Shown in pieces: positions 29,101 through 39,289 of a stretch of 64,000 nucleotides of DNA; position 1 is the stretch's first letter, and each line of letters begins with the position of its first letter. The notes beneath the pieces were generated by a model, which was not told the origin of the DNA, did not search any database, and saw only the letters and a program-made list of their open reading frames with translations. The DNA comes from Mesostigma viride (lineage: Eukaryota > Streptophyta > Mesostigmatophyceae > Mesostigmatales > Mesostigmataceae): contig RPFO01001805.1 of NCBI GenBank assembly GCA_009746045.1, positions 26,814 through 90,813 on the forward strand, written 5' to 3'. Made by a program: the position numbers and the translations under genes.

Positions 29101-29274
29101 ACGTCGCCATGGCCAACTTGGCGCAAGGGTTACGCGCATCGTGCACCACAATTTCACGTGACGGGTACCGGCGCGAATTTTTTGGCGCGAAATAATTCCG
29201 GTCCGTCCGGACCCCTTAAGCTGAGTGGCCAGCCGCCATGGTGGCGCCGGAGATTGTGGCACGCAGACGCGACA
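26132..29274 (+). repeat. Module X, outer copy of element A, split by a transposon
   Basis: 26,132-26,219 and 29,220-29,274 together make the 143-bp module. The break is at TTAA, duplicated at 29,216-29,219. Confidence 0.8.
26220..29215. mobile_element. piggyBac-type non-autonomous DNA transposon, 2,996 bp
   Basis: Perfect 16-bp terminal inverted repeats, GGGGTCCGGACGGACC and its complement, are bordered on both sides by TTAA (26,216-26,219 and 29,216-29,219). Removing the insert with one TTAA restores the module X sequence seen in the other three copies. TTAA duplication is the hallmark of the piggyBac superfamily (some Kolobok-type elements also use it). The interior is AT-rich with only short frames, the longest about 119 codons, and no DDD transposase is visible, so it depends on another copy. 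Confidence 0.85.
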
Positions 29275-29445
29275 ACCTCCCAGCCAAGGGGGGGGTTCCC
29301 CCCCCCTCCCACCCCCCCCTCCCACAACCAAGACCAGACCCCCTGTCTCCCAAGTCGCTACGGGTCACATTACGTTGCCACAATTGTGACTCTTCCATCT
29401 ACCTTTTCCCACAATACAATCCACCAATGTCACAGCCTACGACGT

Positions 29446-30473
29446 TTAGTGTCTGCCGTGGCCTTGGGTCTTCTTGAAGGAAGGACACTCTTTCTTGATG
29501 TGCCCCCACCCCTTGCACAGGTAGCACTGAATCTTGGACTTGCCCTGGCCACCACCCCCATTGTCAGACGCGTTACCCGGCTTGGGCTTGCCACCCACCC
29601 TCCTGAACACCGACTTGGCATGTGATTGCCCGTCAGGGTCGGGTGAATGGTTGGCCTTCCGCTTGTTGTGGTTGCCCCCACGCCCTCCTTGGCTTCTGTC
29701 AGCCTCAGACGCCCTGGAGCCCCCCTGGGCACGCCCACCTGCATGGGTTGCCTTCACAGCTGGCACCCCACCCTCAAACAGCTCCTCTGCCTCGAGTGCC
29801 TGTTTGATGATGACCTTATAGGCCTTCAGGGTAGAGTGTGGGGCACACATGACCTTTAAGGAGCCACGTGTTGCCTTGTCCAGCCCAGAAACCTTCAGCC
29901 AGTTAGTCAGGGCTATGTTGTCAGCTACGTTAAAGCCATGAGCCCTGCCCTCCTCAACCATTTTACAATAGTTGAGAAAATTCTGGATGAGGTCTCCCTT
30001 GACCTCCCACCCTTGGTACTTATCCTGCCAGTGGATCCCCACTTTCTTACGTTGGTCCTCTAGCAGCTCCCTCAGCTCTGCCACGTAGACTGCCCAGGCC
30101 TTGTTGGCCTTCTTGCACTCCCTAGTGAGGTCTTTTATCTGATCTGTGCATTTGCCAAAAGTCTGGCTGCCTATCCAGATCTGATAATATAGTTAGTACC
30201 ACCGTACAAACTTGGAAACCCCTCTAGTCCCTCCACAAACTCCTCTGCCTGCTTTGGCTTAGAGTCTGAAGTGACAGGTTGCAGCTGATTTACTATAAGG
30301 AGACCCTGGGTGGTGAAATCATAACCTGAAACAGCATGTGCATTATTATTAATCGAAGGGATATTGGTGATTTCTCCGGGGGCGCCCACATCATCTACGT
30401 GAGCCGTCCCACTACCAGCACCCCCGTCTTTATTGCCACTGGCTGGGCCTTTACTACGCCGCCCGTCTGCCAT
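29446..30473 (-). pseudogene. Gag remnant with CCHC zinc knuckle from another LTR element
   Basis: The ATG at 30473 (MADGRRSKGPASG) opens 100 codons. A frame shift near 30,190-30,200 is needed to continue into IWIGSQTFGKC and the second frame, which runs to a stop at 29446. The C-terminal part has a basic Gly/Arg/Asn-rich stretch and a zinc knuckle CYLCKGWGHIKKEC (CX2CX4HX4C), typical of retrotransposon nucleocapsid. The Gag ends normally but no protease or polymerase follows; instead the 3' end of copy A begins 170 bp away. It differs from copy B's Gag and resembles copia-type Gag in layout (inference). Confidence 0.7.
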
Positions 30474-31349
30474 GGTACACTACACTGCTGTTCAAGAACA
30501 CTGGAGCAAAGCAGCCAAAACAAAACCTGACAGCAAATATGTACAAGTCTGCCAAGAAGTGCCGCCTGCACCGGTGTCAATTGCGCCGCGAAGTGCCGAC
30601 GAGTACAGAAAAAAAATTGCCGACGTTTGTAGCCCCGTTTAACTGAGGCCACGGAAGTCGCAATACTCGTATGCGTATTCCCCGTCTTCCAGGTCGGGCG
30701 TGAGAGCCGGACCCGCGCCGGTCTGGATCAACACAGGAACATGAAACCCTTTGTACAGATCGAATTAGTCAGCCCATGTCGCAGACAGCCTTCCACATGC
30801 AGGCCAAGGCATAGCGGCCCTATCTTTCCCGCATGCGTTAATTAAACTATATTCAGAGAAAACCGATCCCAAGAGACGAAGGCGCAGGTATAGAAGGAAA
30901 TATTATCTACGTGAGGATTTCCGCTGTGAGCAGGTCTAACTTCTAAACGCGAGCATGTCCCGAAGCGGGCAGCACGTCTCCGATAGCTTGTCTGCGACCC
31001 GCCCATTACCTGACAAGAATGTGTCGTCTTCGTTATCCTGACCGCGGAAGGTCAAAGGCATAAAGGGGTTCTGCTGCAGAGGACCGTCGTCGTCGTATCT
31101 ACCTGAAGTTCCTCCGATACCATCGTTACGCCGCGGACCTACACCGCCTCCTCTACCACGACCTAATCCACGTCCCAAGGAGCCTCGTCTAATTCTACCT
31201 AAACTAGTGGGGCCGCAAGTTGCTGAGGAGCTACTCTGTGCGAAGGTCGGACGCGACAATTCAGATCTCAATGCATTTACATATGTATAACTATAATATG
31301 CCATCAGCCAGTTATGCCGTCTAGGGTATTCCGGCCCCACCGTCTAGGT
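30474..31349. other. Non-coding stretch, possible Gag element leader
   Basis: Upstream of the Gag remnant. A minus-strand frame at 30,936-31,340 is Arg/Gly-rich (SLGRGLGRGRGGG) and could be a fragment of a real protein, but it has no ATG I trust and no recognised domain. Otherwise I see nothing definite. Confidence 0.3.
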
Positions 31350-31556
31350 CATCTAGTCGCTCTACACGTAAGCCAGCCATAATTTCAATGCACAAGGATA
31401 CACATTTCCATCACCATTCATCTTCATCATCCTGAACGACTCGAACACGCGGACAAGATAACGGCAGGCTCGAGCTACCATGGTCCGGATTCTCCCGATT
31501 TCTGGCCTGCTCTGGTTGTCTCCTTGATAATATGCCATGAGCCAGTTATGCCGTGA
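31350..31556 (-). repeat. SINE-like dispersed repeat, copy 1
   Basis: Contains the family core (on the other strand) GGAGAATCCGGACCATGGTA, then GCTCGAGCCTGCCG, and the end motif GGTTGTCTCCTTGATA. Starts near TCTAGTCGCTCTACACGTAA. Matches copies at 33.9, 34.1, 41.5 and 62.9 kb. Confidence 0.65.
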
Positions 31557-33437
31557 CCAATTCAATTCAGGATATTATGAAGGAAACACCTAACCAGCCA
31601 TGACCCAAGCTAATACGTGTTACAATCCATAACACACGCCGAGTGCCAACACGAGGGGTAGAACGTGCATAAATGACCACCAACGGTCAGGCATGCTCGG
31701 GCCGACCTGGCCCTCGCACACAGGAACCATGCTGGTCCACTACATCTACACGAAGGATAAGGACCACTAATAAAGTACGCAGCGCGGCGCAGATGCACCG
31801 TTACACTGAACTACAGTACCACACAATTGCCACGTCATAGGCCCAAGTAACCACTGGCCAAAGGTACTAACTACACGTAGGCATAGGAAAGCTCACGGTC
31901 ATAACTACAGACCGTACAGACTAGCTGAGGCCACTGAAACGTAAGACCTACATTTACGGCCATAACTACAGCAGGTTGTTACGCGACGTAACAGCACCAT
32001 AGATATAGAGTTGGCTTGATGTTTTAGAGAGATTAGACCGGTAGGATTGCGTGTACCCATCAATCCATCCATCAGGGTTAATGCTCCGTGACTCCCCAAC
32101 GGGAGCACGAGATTAACCCATGGTCCGCCAGCACTTTTTTTGGTTTTTTGACCCCTGAAAATGAAAAAAATCATAACTCCTAGACCACAACTCCAAATAC
32201 CCTCAACCCAGGTACTGGGAATATCTACACTTCAAGGGCTTTCAGAGTATGCAATAATACCATTGGTTTGTCAAGGCATTTGGATACTAGGTCCAACCAA
32301 AGTTGGCCAAACGATCGTTTCCGTGCAAGAAAAAGTACACCCCCCCCATTTTTCTCAGGGGGGGGTCAGAAACCTCAATACCAACATTGGACAATTTAGT
32401 TGGATAGTCCAATGGTGCTTTCCTTTGGTCAAACCACCCGGATACCCCATTTGACATGTATAATGCACGCGTGTACATGTATGGCTTACGCGCGCGCAAA
32501 CAGCCAACTATGCCATGCTATACAATTATGCAATATAAATGACCACAATAGAGTGCCAAACCTGCTGGAATCCAAACATGACGCCAACTTGCCATCACTG
32601 AACGTTATCCCCCAAAGAAGTGCCACAAATTGTGCACCATAATGGCTAATACCCCTCCTAGAGCAGGCATGGAAAGCTGTTGCAATAACCACTATCCTAC
32701 TCATCAAAAGACATGTAAGAAGGTACGAGTCTCCCTGCAAACAACGTGCAAACGCATTGCCGCACCTGCCTCGATCATGACCTGGCCGGGTTCCGCTGGC
32801 CGGCATGCTCACACGTCACGTATGCAGCTACTAGTGGGAGAGGCGGCCATAGCCGCTCTATCCATGCATCCGTCATCATTACCATGTTGAAGATATGTGC
32901 AAAAATGACGTCTAACGCGTCCACGTTCCCAGCAAATGGCGCAGCGGGCTTTCGTAAAGACGCGGGAGGCCCAGGCAGACGGAAACTCCCAAGAACCAAA
33001 GGAAACCGGCGATACCAAACGGGACGTCAAGACAGAGGTAATAGCCACTGCGTATTTCCTCAACAGCATACATCTGATCATTCTTGATGTACCAAAATAA
33101 TGCATCATCGTTCAGGGGTCTACATCTGACCCATTTCAAGCCGCGGAACCCAAAATTGCCACAAAATGGCACGCTGACAGCCATATCTCTATGCGCGCGC
33201 GCAACGGTAAAAAATGTTAGCAAAAGTCACGTGACTGCCTGCAAGAAAGTGGTGGTATTTACTGGGCTGTGGCGCAATTACCTACCCAACCTAAGCATTT
33301 TCATTCACGTTGGGTCTGCCCCGACCGGCCGGACATATTTACGTTACGTCACTTACGTCGCAGGTCACGGAATTACGCGGCACAGTTACGTTACGTGTGT
33401 TGTGGTAAAAAATGACCACATCGGCGGACCATGTGGG
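31557..33437. other. Repeat-poor non-coding region
   Basis: No credible gene. About 32,055-32,130 holds part of a dispersed repeat (ATCCATCCATCAGGGTTAATG with CTCCGTGACTCCCCAACGGG) seen again near 41,770 and 63,315. Runs of C and G lie at 32,340-32,365. Several short frames are all below 125 codons and lack recognisable motifs. Confidence 0.35.
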
Positions 33438-33815
33438 TTAATCTGGCTGTAGCGTGCGAGCATTGAAGGTGGCGAGGACTAGGGGTGCGCGTTGACCAAA
33501 GAGCGGGGGGGTGCGAGCGGGGATGGGGGCGGGGGTGGAGCAGGGTGGTGATGGGGGTGGAGACGGTGGTGAGAGGGGGGTGGCGGGGGCAGGAGGACTT
33601 ATGCTTTCAATCACCGTTTCGATTCTTCCTGCCAACGCGTCGAGGCGACGCCGACGGTTGGCTCAGGTGGCCAGGTAGAATGAATCTGCGTCTGCACGCA
33701 TTAGAAATGCGTGCAGTCTGAGGAGGTTTCAGAGGGGGCCGCGCGAGGCGGGGCGAACCTGGCACACTGCCGACCTGTTGCTCTCTCTCCGACAGCCTGA
33801 GGACTGCGAAGGGAA
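33438..33815 (-). mobile_element. LINE fragment: start of ORF2
   Basis: Matches the full LINE at about 45,250-45,620. The frame AGRIETVIESISPP...PLVLATFNARTLQPD is open here, whereas the longer copy is frameshifted in the proline stretch. It is therefore useful for reading how ORF2 begins. Confidence 0.75.
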
Positions 33816-33839
33816 ATTAATTAATGCTCGCGAATGAAT

Positions 33840-34015
33840 GGACGAATTTCAATATATTGAGCTGACACATTTTCATCTCCATTCATATTTATCATCCTGA
33901 ACGACTCGAAAACGCGGACAAGACAACGGCAGGCTCGAGCTACCATGGTCCGGATTCTCCCGATTTCTGGCCTGCGCTGGTTGTCTCCTTGATATTGAGC
34001 TGGTTGTCTCATTGA
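33840..34015 (-). repeat. SINE-like dispersed repeat, copy 2
   Basis: Same core as copy 1, with the terminal CTGGTTGTCTCCTTGATATT repeated once in a slightly altered form. Confidence 0.65.
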
Positions 34016-34116
34016 TATAGAGCCCATGCAAGTGTAAAATCATAGATTAAAAAAGAAATAAGTTGTTCATGCATGAAGTTATTTACAGCACGATATACCC
34101 GTCTGAGGGGCATGCT

Positions 34117-34310
34117 CCTGTTTTATCAAGGAGACAACCAGCTCAGGCCAGAAATCGGGAGAATCCGGACCATGGTAGCTCGAGCCTGCCGTTATCTTGT
34201 CCGCGTTTTCGAGTCGTTCAGGATGATGAATATGAATGGAGATGGAAATGTGTAGCCTTTAGTAGATGAAATGATGGCTGGCTTACGTGTAGAGCGACTA
34301 TAGATGACCT
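34117..34310 (+). repeat. SINE-like dispersed repeat, copy 3
   Basis: Best copy for reading the forward strand: starts TATCAAGGAGACAACCAG and ends near GTAGAGCGACTATAGATGAC. TGGTAGCTCGAGCC resembles a pol III A box, and TTTTCGAGTCGTTC, about 35 bp on, resembles a B box (GGTTCGANTCC). That supports a tRNA-derived SINE, but weakly. Confidence 0.55.
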
Positions 34311-34545
34311 AGACGGTGGGGCCAGAAACAGCTTGCTTGATCAGGGCGTGGTCCTGTTTTATCCCCACGGGCCCCCCATGGCCCATTGCTAGAATGCAGG
34401 GTAGAAGTCCGCAGGTGGAGGTTATTGCCCCTGAGGATACCCGCTAAACTACCGCCTCGTCTGCTATTACAGTAGAGGACAGCTCAGATGAGGATTATAT
34501 CCCCCTCTAGTGACTATATGGTTGGGGTAGGATGCACTGAGAGGT

Positions 34546-34750
34546 GCTACACTAGACGTGACGGGCTCACACCCGGGCAGCCTCCTGGTTTGTCTGTAAT
34601 ATGGAGGCAGATGGTACGCAAGGATAGATGGCAAGTAGTGATGAAGGAGACCACCCGCAAGTCTGTGGGGGCTTCGCATGTGACCGCGTATGGCATTCAT
34701 AGCGATTCGGGCCGTGGTGCCCACAACCCTGTAACTAGGACCTAGATGAA
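34546..34750 (+). mobile_element. LINE 3'-end fragment, plus orientation
   Basis: GCTACACTAGACGTGACGGG to CCTGTAACTAGGACCTAG, then a TTAATTAA tail, matches the 3' end of the full LINE in reverse. It is tail-to-tail with the next fragment. Confidence 0.75.
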
Positions 34751-34756
34751 TTAATT

Positions 34757-35828
34757 AATTAATAGACACGTGACTCCGTCACGTGAGCGTAAGTCCTCAG
34801 TGGGAGGGGAACATGGGATGGAATGGATGGTGTAAGCTATCTAGGTCCTAGTTACAGGGTTGCGGGCATCACGGCCCGAATCGCTATGGATGCCATTATT
34901 ACGCGGTCACACGCGGAGCCCCTACAGACTTGGGGGTGGTCTCCTTCATCACTACTTGCCATCTATCCTTGCGTACCATCTGCCTTGATATTACAGACAA
35001 ACCAGGAGGCTGCCCGGGGGTGAGCCCGTCACGTCTAGTGTAGCCCATGTCCATGCCGAGTCTATCACGAAAAGTCCACGGGTGGCGGCCCTGCCGCGCG
35101 CGGCCGGGGGCACGCCAGGTGAGGACATATCGCCCAGGCTGGGCGGGCTTAGTGCCCGCTAGTCTATCTGATGTGTCTACCTGATATCTGTGCGGGCCAG
35201 GTGCCCGGCTAGGCCCAGGCGCCTGTGCCTAATAATGTGGGAAACATAGGGCAAATCAGCGTACAAATCCTCATTACTCATGTGCAAACCAAAGGGGATG
35301 TTAAGGGCCTTGCGCAGCATCTTGGTGACGGCGCCGTCGAGTCGTTGCTCCAGCTCCTGCGTCAGTGTCCAGGTCTCGGCGCCGTAGGTCAGGATCGTCA
35401 GAATGACGACCTTGAAGAGGTCACGCTTGACGATCCGGGGTAGGGCGGGGTTGCTCCACCAGCGGCGGTGGTCGTGGAGTTGCGCCCACGCCATGCCGAT
35501 CCGTGTCGTCAGGTTGTCCTCGCAGTCGGGAAGCCAACTGCCGAGCAGCTTGAAGCGGCCTGAAGTAGGGTAGTTGACCTCGGTGTCGTCTAAGAGGCGG
35601 AGTGTGGGTGGGGGCCCTGCCATGCCGAGGGCCAGGGCCTCCGTTTTGGGGCTGATTTCTAGACCAACCGTCCGAGCCTTGAGCGCCAGGCAGTCCAGCC
35701 AAAGTTGGGCAGACTCCGGCTTCTCGATGAGCGTGATGTCGTCGGCATAAATGAGGTCAGCTAGTAAATTCTGCTTGTTAGTCGGGCCCCCTTCCCCAAG
35801 CTCGTTCGTGATCGCTTGGCCAGGGGCA
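34757..35828 (-). mobile_element. LINE fragment: 3' end of ORF2 (RT thumb and C-terminus)
   Basis: A 5'-truncated copy running from the CACGTGAC tail palindrome through the 3' UTR into ORF2, with LIYADDITLIEKPE (YADD box) and RRLGLAGHLART. At 35,828 it joins, in GCCAGGGGCACGG, to a plus-oriented tail. Confidence 0.8.
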
Positions 35829-36065
35829 CGGCAAGTAGTGATGAAGGAGACCACCCCCAAGTCTGTGGGGGCTCCGCGTGTGACCGCGTATGACATTCAT
35901 AGCGATTCGGGCCGTGGTGCCCACAACCCTGTAACTAGGAACTAGATAGCTTACACCATCCATTCCATTTTTTATCTATTAATTAATTAATTAATCCATT
36001 CCATTCCATGTTCCCCTCCCACTGAGGACTTAGGCTCACGTGACGCAGTCACGTGTCTATTAATT
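35829..36065 (+). mobile_element. LINE 3'-tail fragment, plus orientation
   Basis: CAAGTAGTGATGAAGGAG to CAGTCACGTGTCTATTAATT, fused head-on to the inverted RT fragment. Tail is TTAATTAA plus CCATT repeats. Confidence 0.7.
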
Positions 36066-36310
36066 ATTAATTAACTAATGATGCAGACGATATTTGTAAC
36101 TTTCGCATTAATTATTTTCTAATGAGATTAGCGTAGTACTCCGTGACATGCCCATGCGCATGACACGCAAGTACTTACTTATACCCGTCATGCATGGACA
36201 CTGGCCCCACCCAAGGCCAAACACTTCCGAACTTCGCAGTGCTCATGCATGGCAGTCATGGGAAACACTGGATAGCTTGTCACTGGAAGCGCGAGCAAGT
36301 ACTTGCCACC
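36066..36310. other. Short intergenic region
   Basis: Between the LINE tail and the glycosyltransferase gene's 3' end. Nothing recognised. Confidence 0.3.
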
Positions 36311-39289
36311 TCACGGGAAACACGGGTGCCAATCCATGTCTCCCGGCAGGCACCCAGTCCGTTTCCCACCCGGGAGCGTCCAATCGTTGTGCGGCCGAAA
36401 GCCGGTCGCGATCCCATCAAACGACATCACATCGTTGAAGATCTCGTACACGGGCGGGGGCCACGTGACCATCGCCGCCAGCTCAACCACCGTCGAATAG
36501 ACGTTGCTGAGCGCTGCGCCGATGATCGCGCCCGCCTGCGCCATGAGGACCACCTCGGCTAATAATAGCGCCACCTGGTCCACTGTCGGGTCAGCAATGG
36601 GACCTTCCACCTCCCCACCCGTAATTGACCGATCAGCCGCCCTAGTGCTAATGGAATGACCATTCTCGATACTACCAGTGAAATTAAGACTGTCCAGACT
36701 AGAGAAACTGCCATTCCTCCTCCCTCTCCTCGTCTCATTCGTCTGCTGCTTATTCATCAAGACGTTGTTCTTGCGGTAGTACTTTCTCATCGCCTGGGAC
36801 CCCATCTCGCCTCCTACTCTGGCATACGCAACCTTGTCCTCCCCTAGCGCCACCACCCGCCCAAAGAAAACGTGCGCAAAGTCCCTTGCCGCGTGCACGT
36901 CGTCCGACATGACGTGCGCCACGTCCAGCCCGAGCATGCCGCCCACCGCATTGGCATATTCTGCGAACCGGTACGTGTCACCGGCGCCCCGCCCTGTATT
37001 ATGCTCATCCCCGTGACGAATGTGGACCGCGATCGTCTCCCCCACACCCACACCACCGCGGCTGTGCATGCTACCAGCTGCCCCTGCACGAATAGAAGAC
37101 TTGCGGTTGTTGTGCCGCCTTTGCAACGAAAAATGGGCCATCGACCCACTTCCCCCCCACTTGAACTCTCGCGAGCGACGGCCCCGCCCTGCCCCGAAAG
37201 AGGGGAATGATGTAAACCGGAAGATGTTTGCATCATTCCTCTGCGACCGGCCCATGAGACCGGCCCCTGTGATTGGCCCATGAGGCGATGGGACCCTTCT
37301 TCCATCAGCCGACCCCGCCGCCCCCTCTTCCCTCGACCGCCGTGAAAGAGCTTCCACTTGTTTACTTGACGCTCGATGAACTTCCCTCAACTCTCGGCGC
37401 CCCCGACTGCCCTGATCTTGGGCCCAATGTTGAGCTGCCGCCGCATCAGAGCCCGGCCAAGGAGCCGTCCCGTTGCTGTTTGCACTGCCGCTGTTCCCGT
37501 TGTTGTTGATGTTGCCGGGTCCACCTCCAGGGTGGGGTGAACGCGGCAGGGCGCCGCGTGCGTACTGTCGCCGCCGGTCGGCTCGCCTGTCGCTGGCAGC
37601 AATAACATCATTATTAAAGTGCCGGCCGCCCGGTGGCCCTGCCATCCAGGGTGGAACCGGCCCCGATGAGGCCACACCATGATCACCACCACCAAGAACA
37701 GCACCGAGATGGCTACCACCGCCGTCAATGTCCCTATTACCACCACGAGCACCCCCACCGCCGCCTCCTAGGCTGTGCGGAAGCAACCCCGCTACGCCAT
37801 CATCTAAACCATCATCACCACCACCACCATCATCACCACCATCGCCACCACCACGCAGCCGGCCCGCTCGTTGCCAAGTGCCTCGTCCGGGGTGACTGCC
37901 GGGAGAATTATTAGAGCCAGGGTGACGGGCGGGAGAATCAGTGCCCGGATGAGGGCCGTGCTCATGACGATCCGGATGTTGGGGCCTAAGGTTGCGACGG
38001 CTGGGGTCGTGGGGGCCAGGCGGGCTGACTAACCCCACCGCCAGCCCCAGCCAGCCCGCGACGCGGGGAATGTAGTCGCGCAGCACCGGCCCCGGCCGCA
38101 GGAGGAACGACGTGGCCTCACTTAACACCGCCAGGGTGCCCCTCAGGCCCCACCGCGCGGCCACCTCAGCGGCCATCTCTCCCGACAGCCCCGGGCGCAT
38201 GACCTCGAACACAACCAGGCCGCTGAGGGTGGGGGTGGGTGGGGTGGTGAAGGTCGTGGTGGTGGCTGTGGTGGTTGTGGCGGGGCCGCCGGTGGGGGTG
38301 GGGGTGGGGGTAAGGGGGGGGTGGGGGAGTGTCCCATCCGGTGGTGCTTCAACCGCGGGATCCCCTTCCGGCGTTCCATTGCGAAGCGGCGGTTCTTCCC
38401 GGCCCCATCCGGGCAAAACTCCTGGGGGAGGGGTATGCGCCCCCTGATGGGGGGTGGTGGTCGTCCCAACTGGGCGGGTGGTTGTAGAAGGACCCGCGCT
38501 GTCGCAGGAGCAGTTGGACAGCGGCGCAAAGTAGCAATCGTGCAGGCGGCGGGTCGGGCACAAGGGCGCGAATGCAAGGTTGTCGGTCGGGTACAGGCAA
38601 CTCGTGTGGTCCAAGGGGCGCGTGTCGGTGAGGTCCTTGTCGAAACGCACCTCGACGAGCGTGCAGTTGGACAGCACCGCATGGAGGAGGCACGAGGCCT
38701 CGCCCCGCAGCTTGGAGAAGAGCTGGCCGTGGGCGCGCAGCACACACGCGCACAGCCTGGGGCGCGAGGAGCAGTCCGAGGGGAACTGGTTCGCCAGAAT
38801 CGCGTCGTGCCAGCGCTGCCTAGCGGGGCCCCGAACAGCGGGGCCCTGGTGGAACAGGTCCGTCAGCAGCAGCGCGCCGGCACTAGAAGCGGCACCGTCA
38901 CTAGCAGCACCAGCAGCAGCACCGCCGGCACTAGCAGCAGCACCATACGCACTAGCAGCAGCACCGGCACTAACGGCAGCACCAGTGGTGGCGGCGGCAC
39001 CGTCGGCGCTAGCGGCAGCAGCAGTGGAACCGAAGGCGGAAGGATCCTCCGTGACAGGAGAAGCGGTGATATGCGCCGGAGCGGCGGTGACGGCGCCAGT
39101 AGTAAAGGGGTCATCGTGGGCCGCAGCGGTACCAGCCGTGGAAAGATCTGCCGTGGAAGGGTCATCACCATGAGTGTAGGGGGCGGCCGCAAGTAGTGCT
39201 GTGGAGAGGAGCAGCTGTATTAGGAGGCAGGAAGCAAGGAGCCGCCAGCTCACACATGGCGTACTGGTTTGAGGGCGGCGGTGGAGCAT
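36311..39289 (-). CDS. Putative secretory fucosyltransferase-like glycosyltransferase, 992 aa
   Basis: The frame extends to a TTG, but the first ATG is at 39289 (MLHRRPQTSTP). Residues 14-38 (WRLLASCLLIQLLLSTALLAAA) form a signal anchor, expected for a type II Golgi enzyme. An Ala/Ser/Thr-rich stem follows, then a cysteine-rich segment (about 205-315), a Pro/Thr linker and a Gly/Asp/Asn-rich region of low complexity. The C-terminal domain has IAVHIRHGDEHNTGRG (about residue 755), an MSDDVHAA segment, and AGAIIGAALSNVYSTVVELA near the end. The HIRxGD motif, a later acidic 'SDD', and a final SNVYSxxxEL-like block resemble GT23 (alpha-1,6-fucosyltransferase, FUT8-type) enzymes. Substrate is unknown. 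Low-complexity inserts could hide unrecognised introns. Confidence 0.5.
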   Translation of the reverse strand: MLHRRPQTSTPCVSWRLLASCLLIQLLLSTALLAAAPYTHGDDPSTADLSTAGTAAAHDDPFTTGAVTAAPAHITASPVTEDPSAFGSTAAAASADGAAATTGAAVSAGAAASAYGAAASAGGAAAGAASDGAASSAGALLLTDLFHQGPAVRGPARQRWHDAILANQFPSDCSSRPRLCACVLRAHGQLFSKLRGEASCLLHAVLSNCTLVEVRFDKDLTDTRPLDHTSCLYPTDNLAFAPLCPTRRLHDCYFAPLSNCSCDSAGPSTTTRPVGTTTTPHQGAHTPPPGVLPGWGREEPPLRNGTPEGDPAVEAPPDGTLPHPPLTPTPTPTGGPATTTTATTTTFTTPPTPTLSGLVVFEVMRPGLSGEMAAEVAARWGLRGTLAVLSEATSFLLRPGPVLRDYIPRVAGWLGLAVGLVSPPGPHDPSRRNLRPQHPDRHEHGPHPGTDSPARHPGSNNSPGSHPGRGTWQRAGRLRGGGDGGDDGGGGDDGLDDGVAGLLPHSLGGGGGGARGGNRDIDGGGSHLGAVLGGGDHGVASSGPVPPWMAGPPGGRHFNNDVIAASDRRADRRRQYARGALPRSPHPGGGPGNINNNGNSGSANSNGTAPWPGSDAAAAQHWAQDQGSRGRRELREVHRASSKQVEALSRRSREEGAAGSADGRRVPSPHGPITGAGLMGRSQRNDANIFRFTSFPSFGAGRGRRSREFKWGGSGSMAHFSLQRRHNNRKSSIRAGAAGSMHSRGGVGVGETIAVHIRHGDEHNTGRGAGDTYRFAEYANAVGGMLGLDVAHVMSDDVHAARDFAHVFFGRVVALGEDKVAYARVGGEMGSQAMRKYYRKNNVLMNKQQTNETRRGRRNGSFSSLDSLNFTGSIENGHSISTRAADRSITGGEVEGPIADPTVDQVALLLAEVVLMAQAGAIIGAALSNVYSTVVELAAMVTWPPPVYEIFNDVMSFDGIATGFRPHNDWTLPGGKRTGCLPGDMDWHPCFP

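Larger units (their letters stand above)
18487..29274 (+). mobile_element. Copy A of the methyltransferase-bearing Ty3/gypsy element, 5'-truncated
   Basis: Closely matches copy B (minus strand, 51,280-62,315) from inside the methyltransferase domain to the 3' terminus. Missing are the 5' LTR, Gag, protease and methyltransferase motif I. Two later insertions split it: 23,130-24,895 in the long terminal region, and 26,220-29,215 in the 143-bp end module. The last matching base is 29,274 (…GCGACA). Without the insertions it would be about 6.0 kb. Confidence 0.85.

Noticed and set aside
26220..29215. Transposase gene inside the TTAA-flanked element
   Set aside because: All frames are short and show no DDD or zinc-finger signature.
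37633..37914. Poly-His frame on the plus strand
   Set aside because: Shadow of the Asp/Gly-rich region of the minus-strand glycosyltransferase-like gene.
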